The notes under the pieces are model-generated. The model worked only from the letters and a program-made list of their open reading frames with translations. It made no database searches and was not told the DNA's origin. A DNA stretch of 64,000 bases. Source: Oscillospiraceae bacterium. Its GTDB lineage: Bacteria > Bacillota > Clostridia > Oscillospirales > Oscillospiraceae. Position numbers and translations under genes: made by a program. Below, piece after piece: positions 25,446 to 33,613 of this stretch (its first letter is position 1; each line of letters begins with the position of its first letter). Location: the NCBI GenBank assembly GCA_021202845.1, contig JAJQCF010000009.1:1-64000 (forward strand), in the 5' to 3' direction.

Positions 25446-26375
25446 TCAGTTTAACGATTCGGCTATGCGGTCTATTTCGTCCTGCGGAATACCCATCCAA
25501 GCGGAAAGCTCTGTGGGAGTTGCGACCTTAAGCATTTTTTTGATTAAGGCTGCTCGTTCTTCCTGAGCACCTTCTTGCTTGCCTTCCTGCTTACCTTTCT
25601 GCAAGCCTTCTTGCAAGCCTTTCTGCAAGCCTTCTTGCAAGCCTTCTTGCCGACCCTCTTGTCTGCCCTCTTTCAATTTTTCTTGACCGACATTGTAAAG
25701 CTCAATGTCCCATGCACGCTGCTGCTCAAATACGACTGTCATGATGTCATGCACCTCCTTCTCGCGGCTTTCCAGAAACGGTTTTAGTATTCCCCGTTCC
25801 ATGCATATTTTCAGGGCTTCTTCTATTGCTTTCTGAGTGTGTCCATATGTCTTTGCTTGATTATCGAATATCTGGCTGAACTCAATGTACTGGTCAAGAA
25901 TGTCGCCGGAGCCATCGTCGCGCAGAACTTTTACTTTAATCTCTGCGTCCCCATCGCCATCATAGAGGGCAGATAAGGTGAGCGTGTCGGGAACATTTTG
26001 TTTTCTTCCTGTGTAGACGACGTACAACTCTGGTCTTGGGATTGATACGCGCTTCTCGCGGTACAGGGACATCTTGTGTTCCTCCACATACTCCTTGTAG
26101 GTGGCGGCCAGATACATTAACATCCGCAGCGGAATATTCTCCGAAAATGTAGACTGCGCCTCCACCAGAAGGATAAGTTTGTCTCTGACCTGAATGCCAA
26201 TGTCGTTGTACTGGCCGACAACCAATACATTCTCCAGCGTTACCAACTTGAAATCTTTGTCCGTTACACCGGTATCTTCGGGGTGGAGCTGAAGATAAAG
26301 CGCCTTCGTGTATTCAGGCTGCCTAAATAAAAATGTGAAAAGGCTGTCTTTAATTTCTCGTTTGGGTATTGGCAT
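25446..26375 (-). CDS. Rpn/PD-(D/E)XK nuclease-like transposase-family protein
   Basis: This 309-residue protein begins PIPKREIKDSLFTFLF and carries the family core (DKDFKLVTLEN, then RDKLILLVEAQST, with Glu and Gln in the PD-(D/E)XK position). It ends with a tandem run of four-residue units (EGxQ/KGxQ) and a helical cap. Rpn-family proteins are recombination-promoting nucleases that move and vary in many gut Firmicutes; some act in phage defence. ATG 26375 has AGGAG nine bases upstream and is preferred over GTG 26384. It converges on the relaxase and may mark the edge of the conjugative element. It has its own promoter. Confidence 0.85.
   Translation of the reverse strand: MPIPKREIKDSLFTFLFRQPEYTKALYLQLHPEDTGVTDKDFKLVTLENVLVVGQYNDIGIQVRDKLILLVEAQSTFSENIPLRMLMYLAATYKEYVEEHKMSLYREKRVSIPRPELYVVYTGRKQNVPDTLTLSALYDGDGDAEIKVKVLRDDGSGDILDQYIEFSQIFDNQAKTYGHTQKAIEEALKICMERGILKPFLESREKEVHDIMTVVFEQQRAWDIELYNVGQEKLKEGRQEGRQEGLQEGLQKGLQEGLQKGKQEGKQEGAQEERAALIKKMLKVATPTELSAWMGIPQDEIDRIAESLN
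25563..25673 (-). repeat. Tandem 12-bp repeats encoding EGxQ units in the Rpn gene
   Basis: About nine copies of a 12-base unit related to CTTCTTGCAAGC (given on the + strand) encode repeating four-residue units. Such runs are prone to slippage in steps of four residues, so length variation without a frameshift is expected. Confidence 0.8.
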
Positions 26376-26395
26376 GACTCTCACTCCTCGCTCTT

Positions 26396-26423
26396 ATTAT
26401 ATCAGATTTCTATGCAGATACAA
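26396..26423 (-). promoter_or_regulatory. Promoter of the Rpn gene
   Basis: Read on the minus strand, TTGTAT and TATAAT are separated by 16 bases, and the -10 element ends 20 bases before the ATG at 26375. This is close to the housekeeping sigma consensus. The rest of the gap to 26533 (about 150 bases) holds a short imperfect hairpin (AAGAG/CTCTT) and no further gene. Confidence 0.6.
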
Positions 26424-26536
26424 GAAAATTTTTTGTGTACAACTATAAAAAAGAGGCACTTCTTCAAAAGCGTCTCTTGCACGGGCGGTTTACACTGCAC
26501 CGGCTAAATAAATTTTTGTGAAAGTGAGGTCCTTGA

Positions 26537-28105
26537 TTGAAGCGAATTTTTATATTTATCTTATCCTTGACGTTAATATTCTCCATTATTCCGACTGCCA
26601 GCGCTGTAGAGACAGATATGCTCACCATGACGGCAGCCAAGCACCTTACGTACGAGGGCTACACGCTGGGCGACCTTGCTGCGGCGCGTTTGGCGGTCTA
26701 CGGAATACTGGACGATGTATATATGACACCGCAGGCGGAAACAAAGCTGTCCTTATCCAGAACGGACGCTGCTGCACTGCTGTATGCGGCGTTTGGCGAT
26801 TGTAATAGTTACACCTCTCCTTTTGTGGATGTCCCTGACGAATATGCAGATGCCGTTGCATGGGCGTATGCTATGGGAATCACCTCAGGTATCTCCGCAA
26901 CGGAATTTGGCGTTCGAGAAATTACGGAAACCGAGTTTGTGACAATGCTGCTTCGCTGTATGGGCTATGGCGATGCATTTTATTTTGAGGAAGCAATCAG
27001 CTTTGCCGAAGCGTTAGGATTATCTCCGTCAGGGTTATCCGTTACGTTTTGCTTAGGCGATGCCGCGCTATATCTGCAATGCTGTACAGAAACTTTTAAT
27101 TTAGAACTGAACAAGGCCGAGAAATTCGAGCAAATTTCGTTCCCGTACCTGATTATCCTGACGCCAACATCATTGGATGATGCCGAAGAACAGCTTCAAA
27201 TCGCATCCTGCTATCTGCCGTCCTTCATTCAGATTTATGGCGACAATCTCGCAGAGGACGAACTGCACGAGCTTTACAAAACTTATTGTCGGTATCAGTA
27301 CATGGTAAAGTCCGATGAGTATGAAACAGAAGTTTGGTGGCTGAACAGGGTTTCATCCTCTACACAGATGTCGCCCTACTATGCGACAGTTTCACAAGAA
27401 TCCGCACCGAAAGCGGAGATGTATTCTGCCGCAATCTCCGAACTTACAGCCCTGCGCGGCGCGAACGAAATATCTTCAGCGGAATATCTCTATGGCTTCA
27501 AGCTGGCAATCGCGGATTACCTCGGCAGCGACAGTATGCTTGCCTTTGATACGCTTAGGTGGAGCGAAGAATGGCGGCTCGTGTGCGACACGGACGATGC
27601 TTTTTCTGCTTTTGAGGACGATACAATCACGCAGCTTGCGGACGATTTCTACTCTGAGTGTATGGCGGCCGCTGCCTCCGACAGCGATTATGACATTGTA
27701 ATGGCAGCGAAGCAGCTCATCATACAGCGGGCAAGATATGCCGCTCCAATATCATACGAGAACGGAACAGCGTCGTACAGTTCAAGCGCTCATTCCGTTC
27801 TCGGATTTTTTCAAAACGGCGAAATAGTGTGCGACGGCTATTCCGCCGTTTTTCTGTATGTGATGCTCCGCGCAGGGATACCGTGTATCGAAGTCACCGG
27901 CTCCACGGTCAGCGACGGCAGTGCGACAAACCACGCATGGAACAAGGTCAAGATAGACGGCGCATGGTACAACATTGACGTCTGCTGGGCTGACACAGGT
28001 CATACCACTCGGTATGATTTGAAAAGCGATGCAGCGTATAGCAATCTGTCTCATTGGGCAGACAGCTTTGCAAACGGGGCTTATGCGGCGAGCCAAAGCT
28101 ATTAA
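26537..28105 (+). CDS. Secreted SLH-like and transglutaminase-like protein
   Basis: This 522-residue protein starts with a signal peptide (cleavage near TASAVE). An SLH-like region follows at about residues 60-170 (FVDVPDEYADAVAWAYAMGI...). The C-terminal transglutaminase-like fold has Cys432 in VCDGYS, His466 in NHAWNKV and Asp481 in NIDVCW, the full catalytic triad. SLH domains bind pyruvylated wall polymers, so the enzyme probably acts at the cell surface as a cross-linking or protease-like enzyme. The start is TTG 26537 with GAGGT seven bases upstream. A second secreted transglutaminase is encoded at 28701-30047, divergent in domain make-up. Confidence 0.82.
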   Translation: MKRIFIFILSLTLIFSIIPTASAVETDMLTMTAAKHLTYEGYTLGDLAAARLAVYGILDDVYMTPQAETKLSLSRTDAAALLYAAFGDCNSYTSPFVDVPDEYADAVAWAYAMGITSGISATEFGVREITETEFVTMLLRCMGYGDAFYFEEAISFAEALGLSPSGLSVTFCLGDAALYLQCCTETFNLELNKAEKFEQISFPYLIILTPTSLDDAEEQLQIASCYLPSFIQIYGDNLAEDELHELYKTYCRYQYMVKSDEYETEVWWLNRVSSSTQMSPYYATVSQESAPKAEMYSAAISELTALRGANEISSAEYLYGFKLAIADYLGSDSMLAFDTLRWSEEWRLVCDTDDAFSAFEDDTITQLADDFYSECMAAAASDSDYDIVMAAKQLIIQRARYAAPISYENGTASYSSSAHSVLGFFQNGEIVCDGYSAVFLYVMLRAGIPCIEVTGSTVSDGSATNHAWNKVKIDGAWYNIDVCWADTGHTTRYDLKSDAAYSNLSHWADSFANGAYAASQSY

Positions 28106-28184
28106 GCAGCAGCCCCTTTGGAATTGTGCTATGTTCTTGTAGAGAAAAATGTATTACAAAATCCCAATCAGGAAGTATGCTTCC

Positions 28185-28213
28185 TTGAAACAGAAGCAAC
28201 ATTCCTGTATTCT
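28185..28213 (+). promoter_or_regulatory. Promoter of the HTH/zinc-ribbon gene
   Basis: TTGAAA and TATTCT are separated by exactly 17 bases. The -10 lies 35 bases before the ATG at 28249. A short palindrome, AGGAAG-TATG-CTTCCT, lies at 28170-28185 against the -35 element and could be an operator. Confidence 0.6.
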
Positions 28214-28248
28214 ATAAACACCCTAATGACAGAAAGTGAGCGATTAAG

Positions 28249-28680
28249 ATGTTTTTAGACAACCTTTCCGCTGCTGTGCTCCGCTTTTGCAGAGCGAAAA
28301 ACCTTTCCTATGAGGCTGCGTCTGAGATATGCAAACTCAGCGCCAGATATTTTGGCGACATTGTCAGAGGCAAAACCGCGCCTACCATTTTGACGCTTGA
28401 AAAACTTTGCGACGGCTTTAAATGTACACCCAATGAATTACTTATAGCCACTCCGAATTTTACGGAAATCTTATTCCGAGAGCCAATGCTTGTCACGTGC
28501 AGAAATTGTTACAGCTGTTATCACGGAGTTACCACTTATCCGATTTGCCCGCGGTGCAATATTTCGTTAGAACGGGAGTTTCAAGCCTACTGCGACCGAT
28601 GCGGCCAATGCCTCGATTGGAGCAGATTCCATGAAGCGGTTGTCACATTTATGTCTGACGGCACGGAGATAATGCGATGA
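28249..28680 (+). CDS. Small HTH (XRE-like) protein with C-terminal zinc ribbon
   Basis: This 143-residue protein has an N-terminal helix-turn-helix (LSYEAASEICKLSARYFGDIVRGK, then TILTLEKLCDGFKCTPNELL), the pattern of XRE/Cro-type repressors. Its C-terminal half has repeated Cys pairs (CRNCYSC, CPRC, CDRCGQC), suggesting one or two zinc ribbons. It probably binds DNA. It lies between two secreted transglutaminase genes and has its own promoter, so it may be a local regulator, but no target is evident. Confidence 0.75.
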   Translation: MFLDNLSAAVLRFCRAKNLSYEAASEICKLSARYFGDIVRGKTAPTILTLEKLCDGFKCTPNELLIATPNFTEILFREPMLVTCRNCYSCYHGVTTYPICPRCNISLEREFQAYCDRCGQCLDWSRFHEAVVTFMSDGTEIMR

Positions 28681-28700
28681 TTTAACTTAAAAATTCCCCG

Positions 28701-30047
28701 TTACATCGTATACAAAATACTCAAAATATCCAGCAAGTCGTTCAGCCCGTCGCCGTTTAGGTCGAGGCTTTCATCGTAGCTGCTGTTATCGGCGTCCGCG
28801 GACTGCGTTCCAGCGGCTACGGAGCTTATGATGCTTTCAATGGCCTCGGACGCGCTCTCCTCGTCATAGCTGCCGCTGCCGTCATTGTCATCGTCGCTGC
28901 TGCCGGAGATGCTTCCGAGCGTAGTGACGCTTGCGCTGTAGAGCGCGAGCGTGGTGTCATCATAGGCGTATGTAATGGTTTTGGAGCCTGCCGAGAATGA
29001 ATATCCCGACGCAGAGCTTTCCACAGCGTCGTCGGCGCAGACCATGAACAGCTCGCCGTCTTGTCCCGCCATGCCGCTGTCGCTGTTGGTGATGTCGGCC
29101 ATGTAGCTGACGCTGTTCAGGCAGACAATATTCCACATATGTCCGCCGGAGCTTGTTGTGCCGGTCAAGGTGCCGGAAACGGTATAGCAGTACGCGCTGT
29201 CAAAGCAGCTGAGGTCGCAGAGGTACTGGAACGCCTTGGAGTAGCCTTCGCAGACCACGTTTGTTGTCTCATCGCCATCGAAGACCCACACAAGCTGCCA
29301 TATATCGCCGTAATCGGCGGCCGCGTAGTCCGTGCTGTAGGAGACGAGAGCGCAGATTTCGTCCTTGTAGGCGGTCAGCTTGTCATAATCGGAAAGCTCG
29401 TCATACTTGGCGGCTATATCCTGCGCGTTTTCCGCCGCCACTACCGCCGCCGCGGCCTTGGATGCGTTCACCTCGGTGCCGTCCTCGCTCATATAACCCG
29501 TTGCTATGGCAAAGGTAAAGGTTATTTCCGCTGTGAGCTGTTCGCCGCTGCCGGAAAAGGACGTGTCGATTGTTATTCCGACAGTTTTGTCACACCAATA
29601 CATTTCGTAAGAGCAGTCATAGAACAGGTATGTAATGACAAGATTACTGTCAAGGCTGTCGCTGAAAGCCTGCACAGCGGAGTTATAGCTGTCTGCATCA
29701 AGCTCGGCATAGGAGTATGTCAGGCTTACAGTGACGACCGGCGACGACTGCGCTCCCGAGGCTATGTCGCAGACCGCACTTTTCAGGGCGGTGTAGACGT
29801 CCAGACTGATGCCTGACAGGTAATCGCTGCCGTAGTCGCTAACCAAAGCAATTCCGCTGTCTGTGCTGAAAAGCTGTTCAACGTAGCTTTCCAGCAACTC
29901 GTCATTGCCGGCGAGGGAAGAGGCGTCCGCTTCTATTGTGGTTTCATAGGACACGGTATATTCCACGCTGTCCGCAGACGCGGAGACGCACACTACGCAC
30001 GTCAGCAGGGCGAGCGCTGAAAGCAGGGGCAGCAGATGTTTACGCAT
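28701..30047 (-). CDS. Secreted transglutaminase-like protein with dockerin-like tail
   Basis: This 448-residue protein has a signal peptide (cleavage near VSASA), a middle beta-rich region and a transglutaminase-like core with Cys266 in VCEGYSKAF, His303 in GGHMWN and Asp318 in ADIT. The C terminus (about 428-446) contains DLNGDGLNDLLDILSIL, a single calcium-loop segment as in half of a type I dockerin. It could dock on a cohesin-like surface partner. It is the last gene of the long minus-strand operon, 20 bases after the Gly/Met-rich gene. A transglutaminase is the usual partner of MoxR-DUF58 modules, which this operon also contains. The ribosome-binding site is GAGGT. Confidence 0.82.
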   Translation of the reverse strand: MRKHLLPLLSALALLTCVVCVSASADSVEYTVSYETTIEADASSLAGNDELLESYVEQLFSTDSGIALVSDYGSDYLSGISLDVYTALKSAVCDIASGAQSSPVVTVSLTYSYAELDADSYNSAVQAFSDSLDSNLVITYLFYDCSYEMYWCDKTVGITIDTSFSGSGEQLTAEITFTFAIATGYMSEDGTEVNASKAAAAVVAAENAQDIAAKYDELSDYDKLTAYKDEICALVSYSTDYAAADYGDIWQLVWVFDGDETTNVVCEGYSKAFQYLCDLSCFDSAYCYTVSGTLTGTTSSGGHMWNIVCLNSVSYMADITNSDSGMAGQDGELFMVCADDAVESSASGYSFSAGSKTITYAYDDTTLALYSASVTTLGSISGSSDDDNDGSGSYDEESASEAIESIISSVAAGTQSADADNSSYDESLDLNGDGLNDLLDILSILYTM

Positions 30048-30067
30048 TTTATTACCTCAAATATGAT

Positions 30068-30811
30068 TCAGGTTATCCTGACGTTGTATTTTTGTTCCTC
30101 GCGGCTTCTGTGAAAATCGTTCATATAGTTCAGCTCCGCCCGCTGCGCGATGATGTTTTGCGCTCCGCCGGCGCTGACCGCTGTAGGTGCGTTTTCCGGA
30201 GCGGGCGCGCTTTGCACGCGGGGCGTCTCCGCCGCGTACACAGGCGTCGCCTGATTGAGCGTGAGCATACCCATGCTCAGGCTGTCTCCGGCTAAAATAG
30301 CGGAGTTAATGGGGTTCGCAGTCATAAAGCCGTCCAGCTCCGTGTGAAAGCTCAGGCCAAGGTAGTTCGGGGAGGCATCATCGAACCGGGGTGCGGCAGG
30401 CTCCGGCTGCACAGTCGGCTCCGCCTCCGCTGCGCGCGTCCGCTGTGTCGCCTTTTTCATCTCCGGCGTTGTCACCGTGCCGCCGGAGGGGCGCATATCC
30501 GGCTGCGGCGCGGAAGCAGGCTCATCCTTTTTGCGGGTGAGCTTGTTTATTAGCCTCCTGACCGGCGAGCGCTGCTGCTTTGCGGCAGCTCTGTCGTCCC
30601 AGTCCGCGCGCACGGTCTGCACCATTGTAGGCGCGGCAGCATCCAGACCGTCGGCGCGCTGCCAGCGGTCAACATCATATTCGTCGGTCTGCTGCGTCTG
30701 CTGCACGTTCTGACTGCGGCCCATGCCGCCCATGCCCATACCGCCGCCCATGCCGCGCGTCAAGAGGCTCATGAGCCCGCCGCCCATGCCTCCGCCCATA
30801 CCGCCGGGCAT
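30068..30811 (-). CDS. Gly/Met-rich protein of unknown function
   Basis: I do not recognise this family. The 247-residue protein begins with about 31 residues made almost only of Gly and Met, broken by one LMSLLTR segment. A basic middle (RRLINKLTRKK), a Pro/Ala/Glu-rich linker and a C-terminal part with PNYLGLSFHTELDGFM and AQRAELNYMNDFHRSREEQKY follow. No signal peptide or clear membrane helix is present. It starts three bases after the SPFH gene stop, so the two products probably work together. The Met-rich head could bind metal or pack against membrane; this is inference. Confidence 0.75.
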   Translation of the reverse strand: MPGGMGGGMGGGLMSLLTRGMGGGMGMGGMGRSQNVQQTQQTDEYDVDRWQRADGLDAAAPTMVQTVRADWDDRAAAKQQRSPVRRLINKLTRKKDEPASAPQPDMRPSGGTVTTPEMKKATQRTRAAEAEPTVQPEPAAPRFDDASPNYLGLSFHTELDGFMTANPINSAILAGDSLSMGMLTLNQATPVYAAETPRVQSAPAPENAPTAVSAGGAQNIIAQRAELNYMNDFHRSREEQKYNVRIT

Positions 30812-30814
30812 ACG

Positions 30815-31792
30815 TCAGACCCCCTCCGCGGGAGCGTCGGAGACTGCAAGCTCCTTAGCGGCTGTCACCAGACCGGCCATGCTCTGTATTTCCGCGGGGA
30901 TTATTATCTTTGTTGCCTTGCCGTCCGCGGCCTTGGCGAAGGCTTCCAAGCTCTTGAGCCGCAGAACCTTTTCTGACGGCTCTTTTTGGTTCAGTGCTTC
31001 TATGCCCTTGGCGTTGGATTCCTGAATAAGCTCTATGGCCTTGCCGTGACCCTCGGCCTCGCGTATGGACGCCTCACGCGCGGCTTCGGCGCGCAGAATG
31101 GTGGCCTGCTTCGCGGCCTCGGCACGGAGAATGGCGGCCTCCTTTTCACCCTCGGCGTTCAGTATGGCGGACTGCTTCTTGCCCTCCGCCACAAGTATGG
31201 CGGACTGCTTTTCGCCCTCGGCTATGAGTATGGCTTCGCGGCGCTCGCGCTCGGCCTTCATCTGCTTTTCCATAGCGTCCTGTATGGCGGCGGGCGGGGT
31301 TATGTTTTTCAGCTCAACTCTGGTTATCTCTATGCCCCATGCCTCCGTTGCTTTTTCCATTGCCGAGCGTATGTTGGTGTTTATGGTTTCGCGGCTTGTA
31401 AGAGTTTCGTCCAGCTCCATTTCGCCTATAACGTTTCTCAGTGTGGTGGAGGTCAGGTTCTCCAGCGCTATGAGAGGATTGTTTACGCCGTATGCGTAGA
31501 GCTTGGGGTCGGTCACGCGGTAGTACAGCACGGTGTCGATGCGCATGGTTACGTTGTCCTTCGTTATAACGGGCTGCGGAGCGAAGTCCACGACCTGCTC
31601 CATCATGGAAATCTTTTTGGCTATGCGGTCAACAAGCGGGATTATGACGTGGAATCCGGCCTGCAGCGTAGTGTGGTAGCGCCCCAGACGTTCGACCACA
31701 TAGGTGTTGGCCTGCGGCACTATGCGTATGGACAGCACCAGCAGCACAATAACGACGGCGGCAATAATTACGGTGAGAATAATTTGTTGCAT
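30815..31792 (-). CDS. SPFH/stomatin-like membrane scaffold protein
   Basis: This 325-residue protein has one N-terminal transmembrane helix (IILTVIIAAVVIVLLVLSI), an SPFH domain (VPQANTYVVERLGRYHTTLQAG...IRSAMEKATEAWGIEITRVELKNI) and a long coiled coil built from AEGEKQSAILxAE repeats, as in QmcA/stomatin proteins. These proteins form oligomeric rings that organise membrane microdomains. ATG 31792 is chosen because the helix follows directly and AGAGG lies upstream. No NfeD partner is nearby. It is transcribed behind the ABC ATPase gene, with 34 bases between them. Confidence 0.92.
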   Translation of the reverse strand: MQQIILTVIIAAVVIVLLVLSIRIVPQANTYVVERLGRYHTTLQAGFHVIIPLVDRIAKKISMMEQVVDFAPQPVITKDNVTMRIDTVLYYRVTDPKLYAYGVNNPLIALENLTSTTLRNVIGEMELDETLTSRETINTNIRSAMEKATEAWGIEITRVELKNITPPAAIQDAMEKQMKAERERREAILIAEGEKQSAILVAEGKKQSAILNAEGEKEAAILRAEAAKQATILRAEAAREASIREAEGHGKAIELIQESNAKGIEALNQKEPSEKVLRLKSLEAFAKAADGKATKIIIPAEIQSMAGLVTAAKELAVSDAPAEGV

Positions 31793-31826
31793 GATGATAA
31801 ACCTCTTTTCATTTATTGTTGTTGTT

Positions 31827-32615
31827 TTAATCGTCAAACAGCGGCGAGCACATACGCACAAGGCGGTTGTTGGTGTCGAAGAACTCTATAACCTTGACGT
31901 CTATGCCGTAGGCCGAGCGCATATTTTCCTGCGTTATGACCTCGTGCGCAAAACCGAAAATAAGGGGGTTGGAGCGCTGGAGCAGGCAGACGGTGGATTC
32001 GCACATAAACGCTTGGTCCGGCGAGTGCGTGGTGAGGATAACGCCGAAGCCCTTGTCCCGCAGCGAGCGTATTTTTTTCATAACGCGCACCATGTTGCCG
32101 TAGTCGAGGTTCGCGGTCGGCTCGTCCATAACCAGCAGCTGCGGTTCCTGAGCCAGCGCGCGGGCTATCATGACAAGCTGCCTTTCTCCGCCGGATATAT
32201 CCGTGTACACGGTGTCGCGCAGGTGGGTGATGCCCATGTCCGCCATAGCCGCCTCCGCCAGCTCGTAGTCCAGCTCCGACGGCTGGCCGAAGTAGCCCGT
32301 GCTGCTGATGCGCCCCAGCAAAACCACGTCGCGCACTTTGTACGGAAAAGGCGGGTTGTGGAACTGCGAGACATAGGCCATGTTCTTCGCCAGCTTCTTC
32401 GCCGACCAGTGCGCGGTGTTTTCGCCGTTCATCTCCACTATCCCGTTCTGCGGCTTTATTAGTCCCAGTATAGTCTTAAACAGCGTCGTCTTGCCCACGC
32501 CGTTGGGCCCCAAAAGGCAGCATATTTGCCCGGACTCCACCGAGAAGCTGACGCCGCGGAGCACAGGGTCGAAGCCGGGGTAGCCGCAGTCCACATTAGT
32601 TAGTTGTAGCTTCAT
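31827..32615 (-). CDS. ABC transporter ATPase, FecE-like (metal-chelate uptake)
   Basis: This 262-residue nucleotide-binding subunit has Walker A GPNGVGKT at residues 36-43, the signature SGGERQ and Walker B LLVMDEPTANLD. The overall pattern matches FecE/BtuD-like ATPases that energise FecCD-type importers. The two permeases and the binding protein are encoded upstream in the same operon, separated from it by the MoxR-DUF58-DUF4129 block. The substrate is probably a siderophore, cobalamin or another tetrapyrrole or metal chelate; the sequence does not say which. Confidence 0.92.
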   Translation of the reverse strand: MKLQLTNVDCGYPGFDPVLRGVSFSVESGQICCLLGPNGVGKTTLFKTILGLIKPQNGIVEMNGENTAHWSAKKLAKNMAYVSQFHNPPFPYKVRDVVLLGRISSTGYFGQPSELDYELAEAAMADMGITHLRDTVYTDISGGERQLVMIARALAQEPQLLVMDEPTANLDYGNMVRVMKKIRSLRDKGFGVILTTHSPDQAFMCESTVCLLQRSNPLIFGFAHEVITQENMRSAYGIDVKVIEFFDTNNRLVRMCSPLFDD

Positions 32616-32633
32616 GTCGTTTCTCTTTCCTTC

Positions 32634-33596
32634 TTATACGGGAATGGCTATGCCGTCCACAATCTCCGCTATAAGCGCTTCAGGCCGCGTGTGGTTCAGC
32701 TTGGCCTCGCTGCTTAGCGTGATGCGGTGAGCCAAAACGCTCGGCGTTAAATACTTAATGTCGTCCGGCAGTACATAGTCCCTGCCGCGCATAAGGGCGA
32801 GCGCCTTGGACGCGCTGTACAGGGCGATGCTGCCGCGCGGGGAGATGCCGAGCGTGATTCCCGCGTGGGTGCGTGTGGCTGCGGTTATCTCTACAATATA
32901 TCGCTCTACGCTCTCGTCCACAAACACGCTGTCCGCGGCGGCGCTCAGCCGCACAACGTCCTCACGGGAGATAACGGGGCGGATGCTCTTTTTGCTCGCC
33001 CTGCCGTCGTGGATTATCCGGCGCTCCTCCTCGATGGAGGGGTAGCCCATGGAGAGCTTGAGCAGGAAACGGTCTATCTGCGCGTCGGGCAGAGGATAGG
33101 TGCCGAACGATTCCAAGGGATTCTGCGTTGCCAGCACCATAAACGGCTCTTCAAGGGTGTATGTATGCGAGTCAACCGTAACTTGACGCTCCTGCATGGC
33201 CTCCAAGAGACTGGCCTGCGTTTTGGCCGAGGCGCGGTTTATCTCGTCGGCCAGCACAAGGTTGCTCATAACGCCGCCCGCGCGGAACTCGAACTCGCCG
33301 CTTTTCTGGTTGTAGACAGAGAATCCCGTCACGTCGGAGGGCATGAGGTCGGGAGTGAACTGTATGCGCCTGAAGCCGCAGTCTACGCTCTTCGCCAGCG
33401 CGGAGACAAGGCTTGTTTTGCCCACACCGGGCACATCCTCTATGAGTACGTGTCCCCGCGCCAGCAGCGCAAGGACGACAAGCTCCACGCACTCGTGCTT
33501 GCCCACAATGACAGTCTCTATATTGTCAATAACGGACTGAATCTGCCCGTGCGCTCTTGATAGCGTTTCCTTGGGTATGTGTATTTGTTCGTTCAT
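32634..33596 (-). CDS. MoxR-family AAA+ ATPase
   Basis: This 320-residue MoxR-type chaperone ATPase has Walker A GVGKT at residues 57-61, Walker B LVLADEINRA and sensor residues around ATQNPLESFGTYPLPDAQIDRFLL. Such ATPases help assemble or activate protein complexes and are usually encoded beside a DUF58 protein and a transglutaminase/DUF4129 membrane protein, as here. It is translated close to its neighbours (17 bases after the DUF4129-like gene, 18 before the ABC ATPase). Confidence 0.93.
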   Translation of the reverse strand: MNEQIHIPKETLSRAHGQIQSVIDNIETVIVGKHECVELVVLALLARGHVLIEDVPGVGKTSLVSALAKSVDCGFRRIQFTPDLMPSDVTGFSVYNQKSGEFEFRAGGVMSNLVLADEINRASAKTQASLLEAMQERQVTVDSHTYTLEEPFMVLATQNPLESFGTYPLPDAQIDRFLLKLSMGYPSIEEERRIIHDGRASKKSIRPVISREDVVRLSAAADSVFVDESVERYIVEITAATRTHAGITLGISPRGSIALYSASKALALMRGRDYVLPDDIKYLTPSVLAHRITLSSEAKLNHTRPEALIAEIVDGIAIPV

Positions 33597-33613
33597 GCTT
33601 GTTCCTCCTAAGG

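Noticed and set aside
29061-29816. 251-codon open frame on the + strand
   Set aside because: It is antisense to the transglutaminase gene, whose signal peptide, catalytic triad and operon position are clear. The antisense protein has no recognisable domain or good ribosome-binding site.
30986-31891. 301-codon open frame on the + strand
   Set aside because: It is a mirror of the SPFH coiled-coil repeats and the start of the ABC ATPase gene. Its repeated GGLLFALG units are the reverse reading of Ala/Glu repeats.
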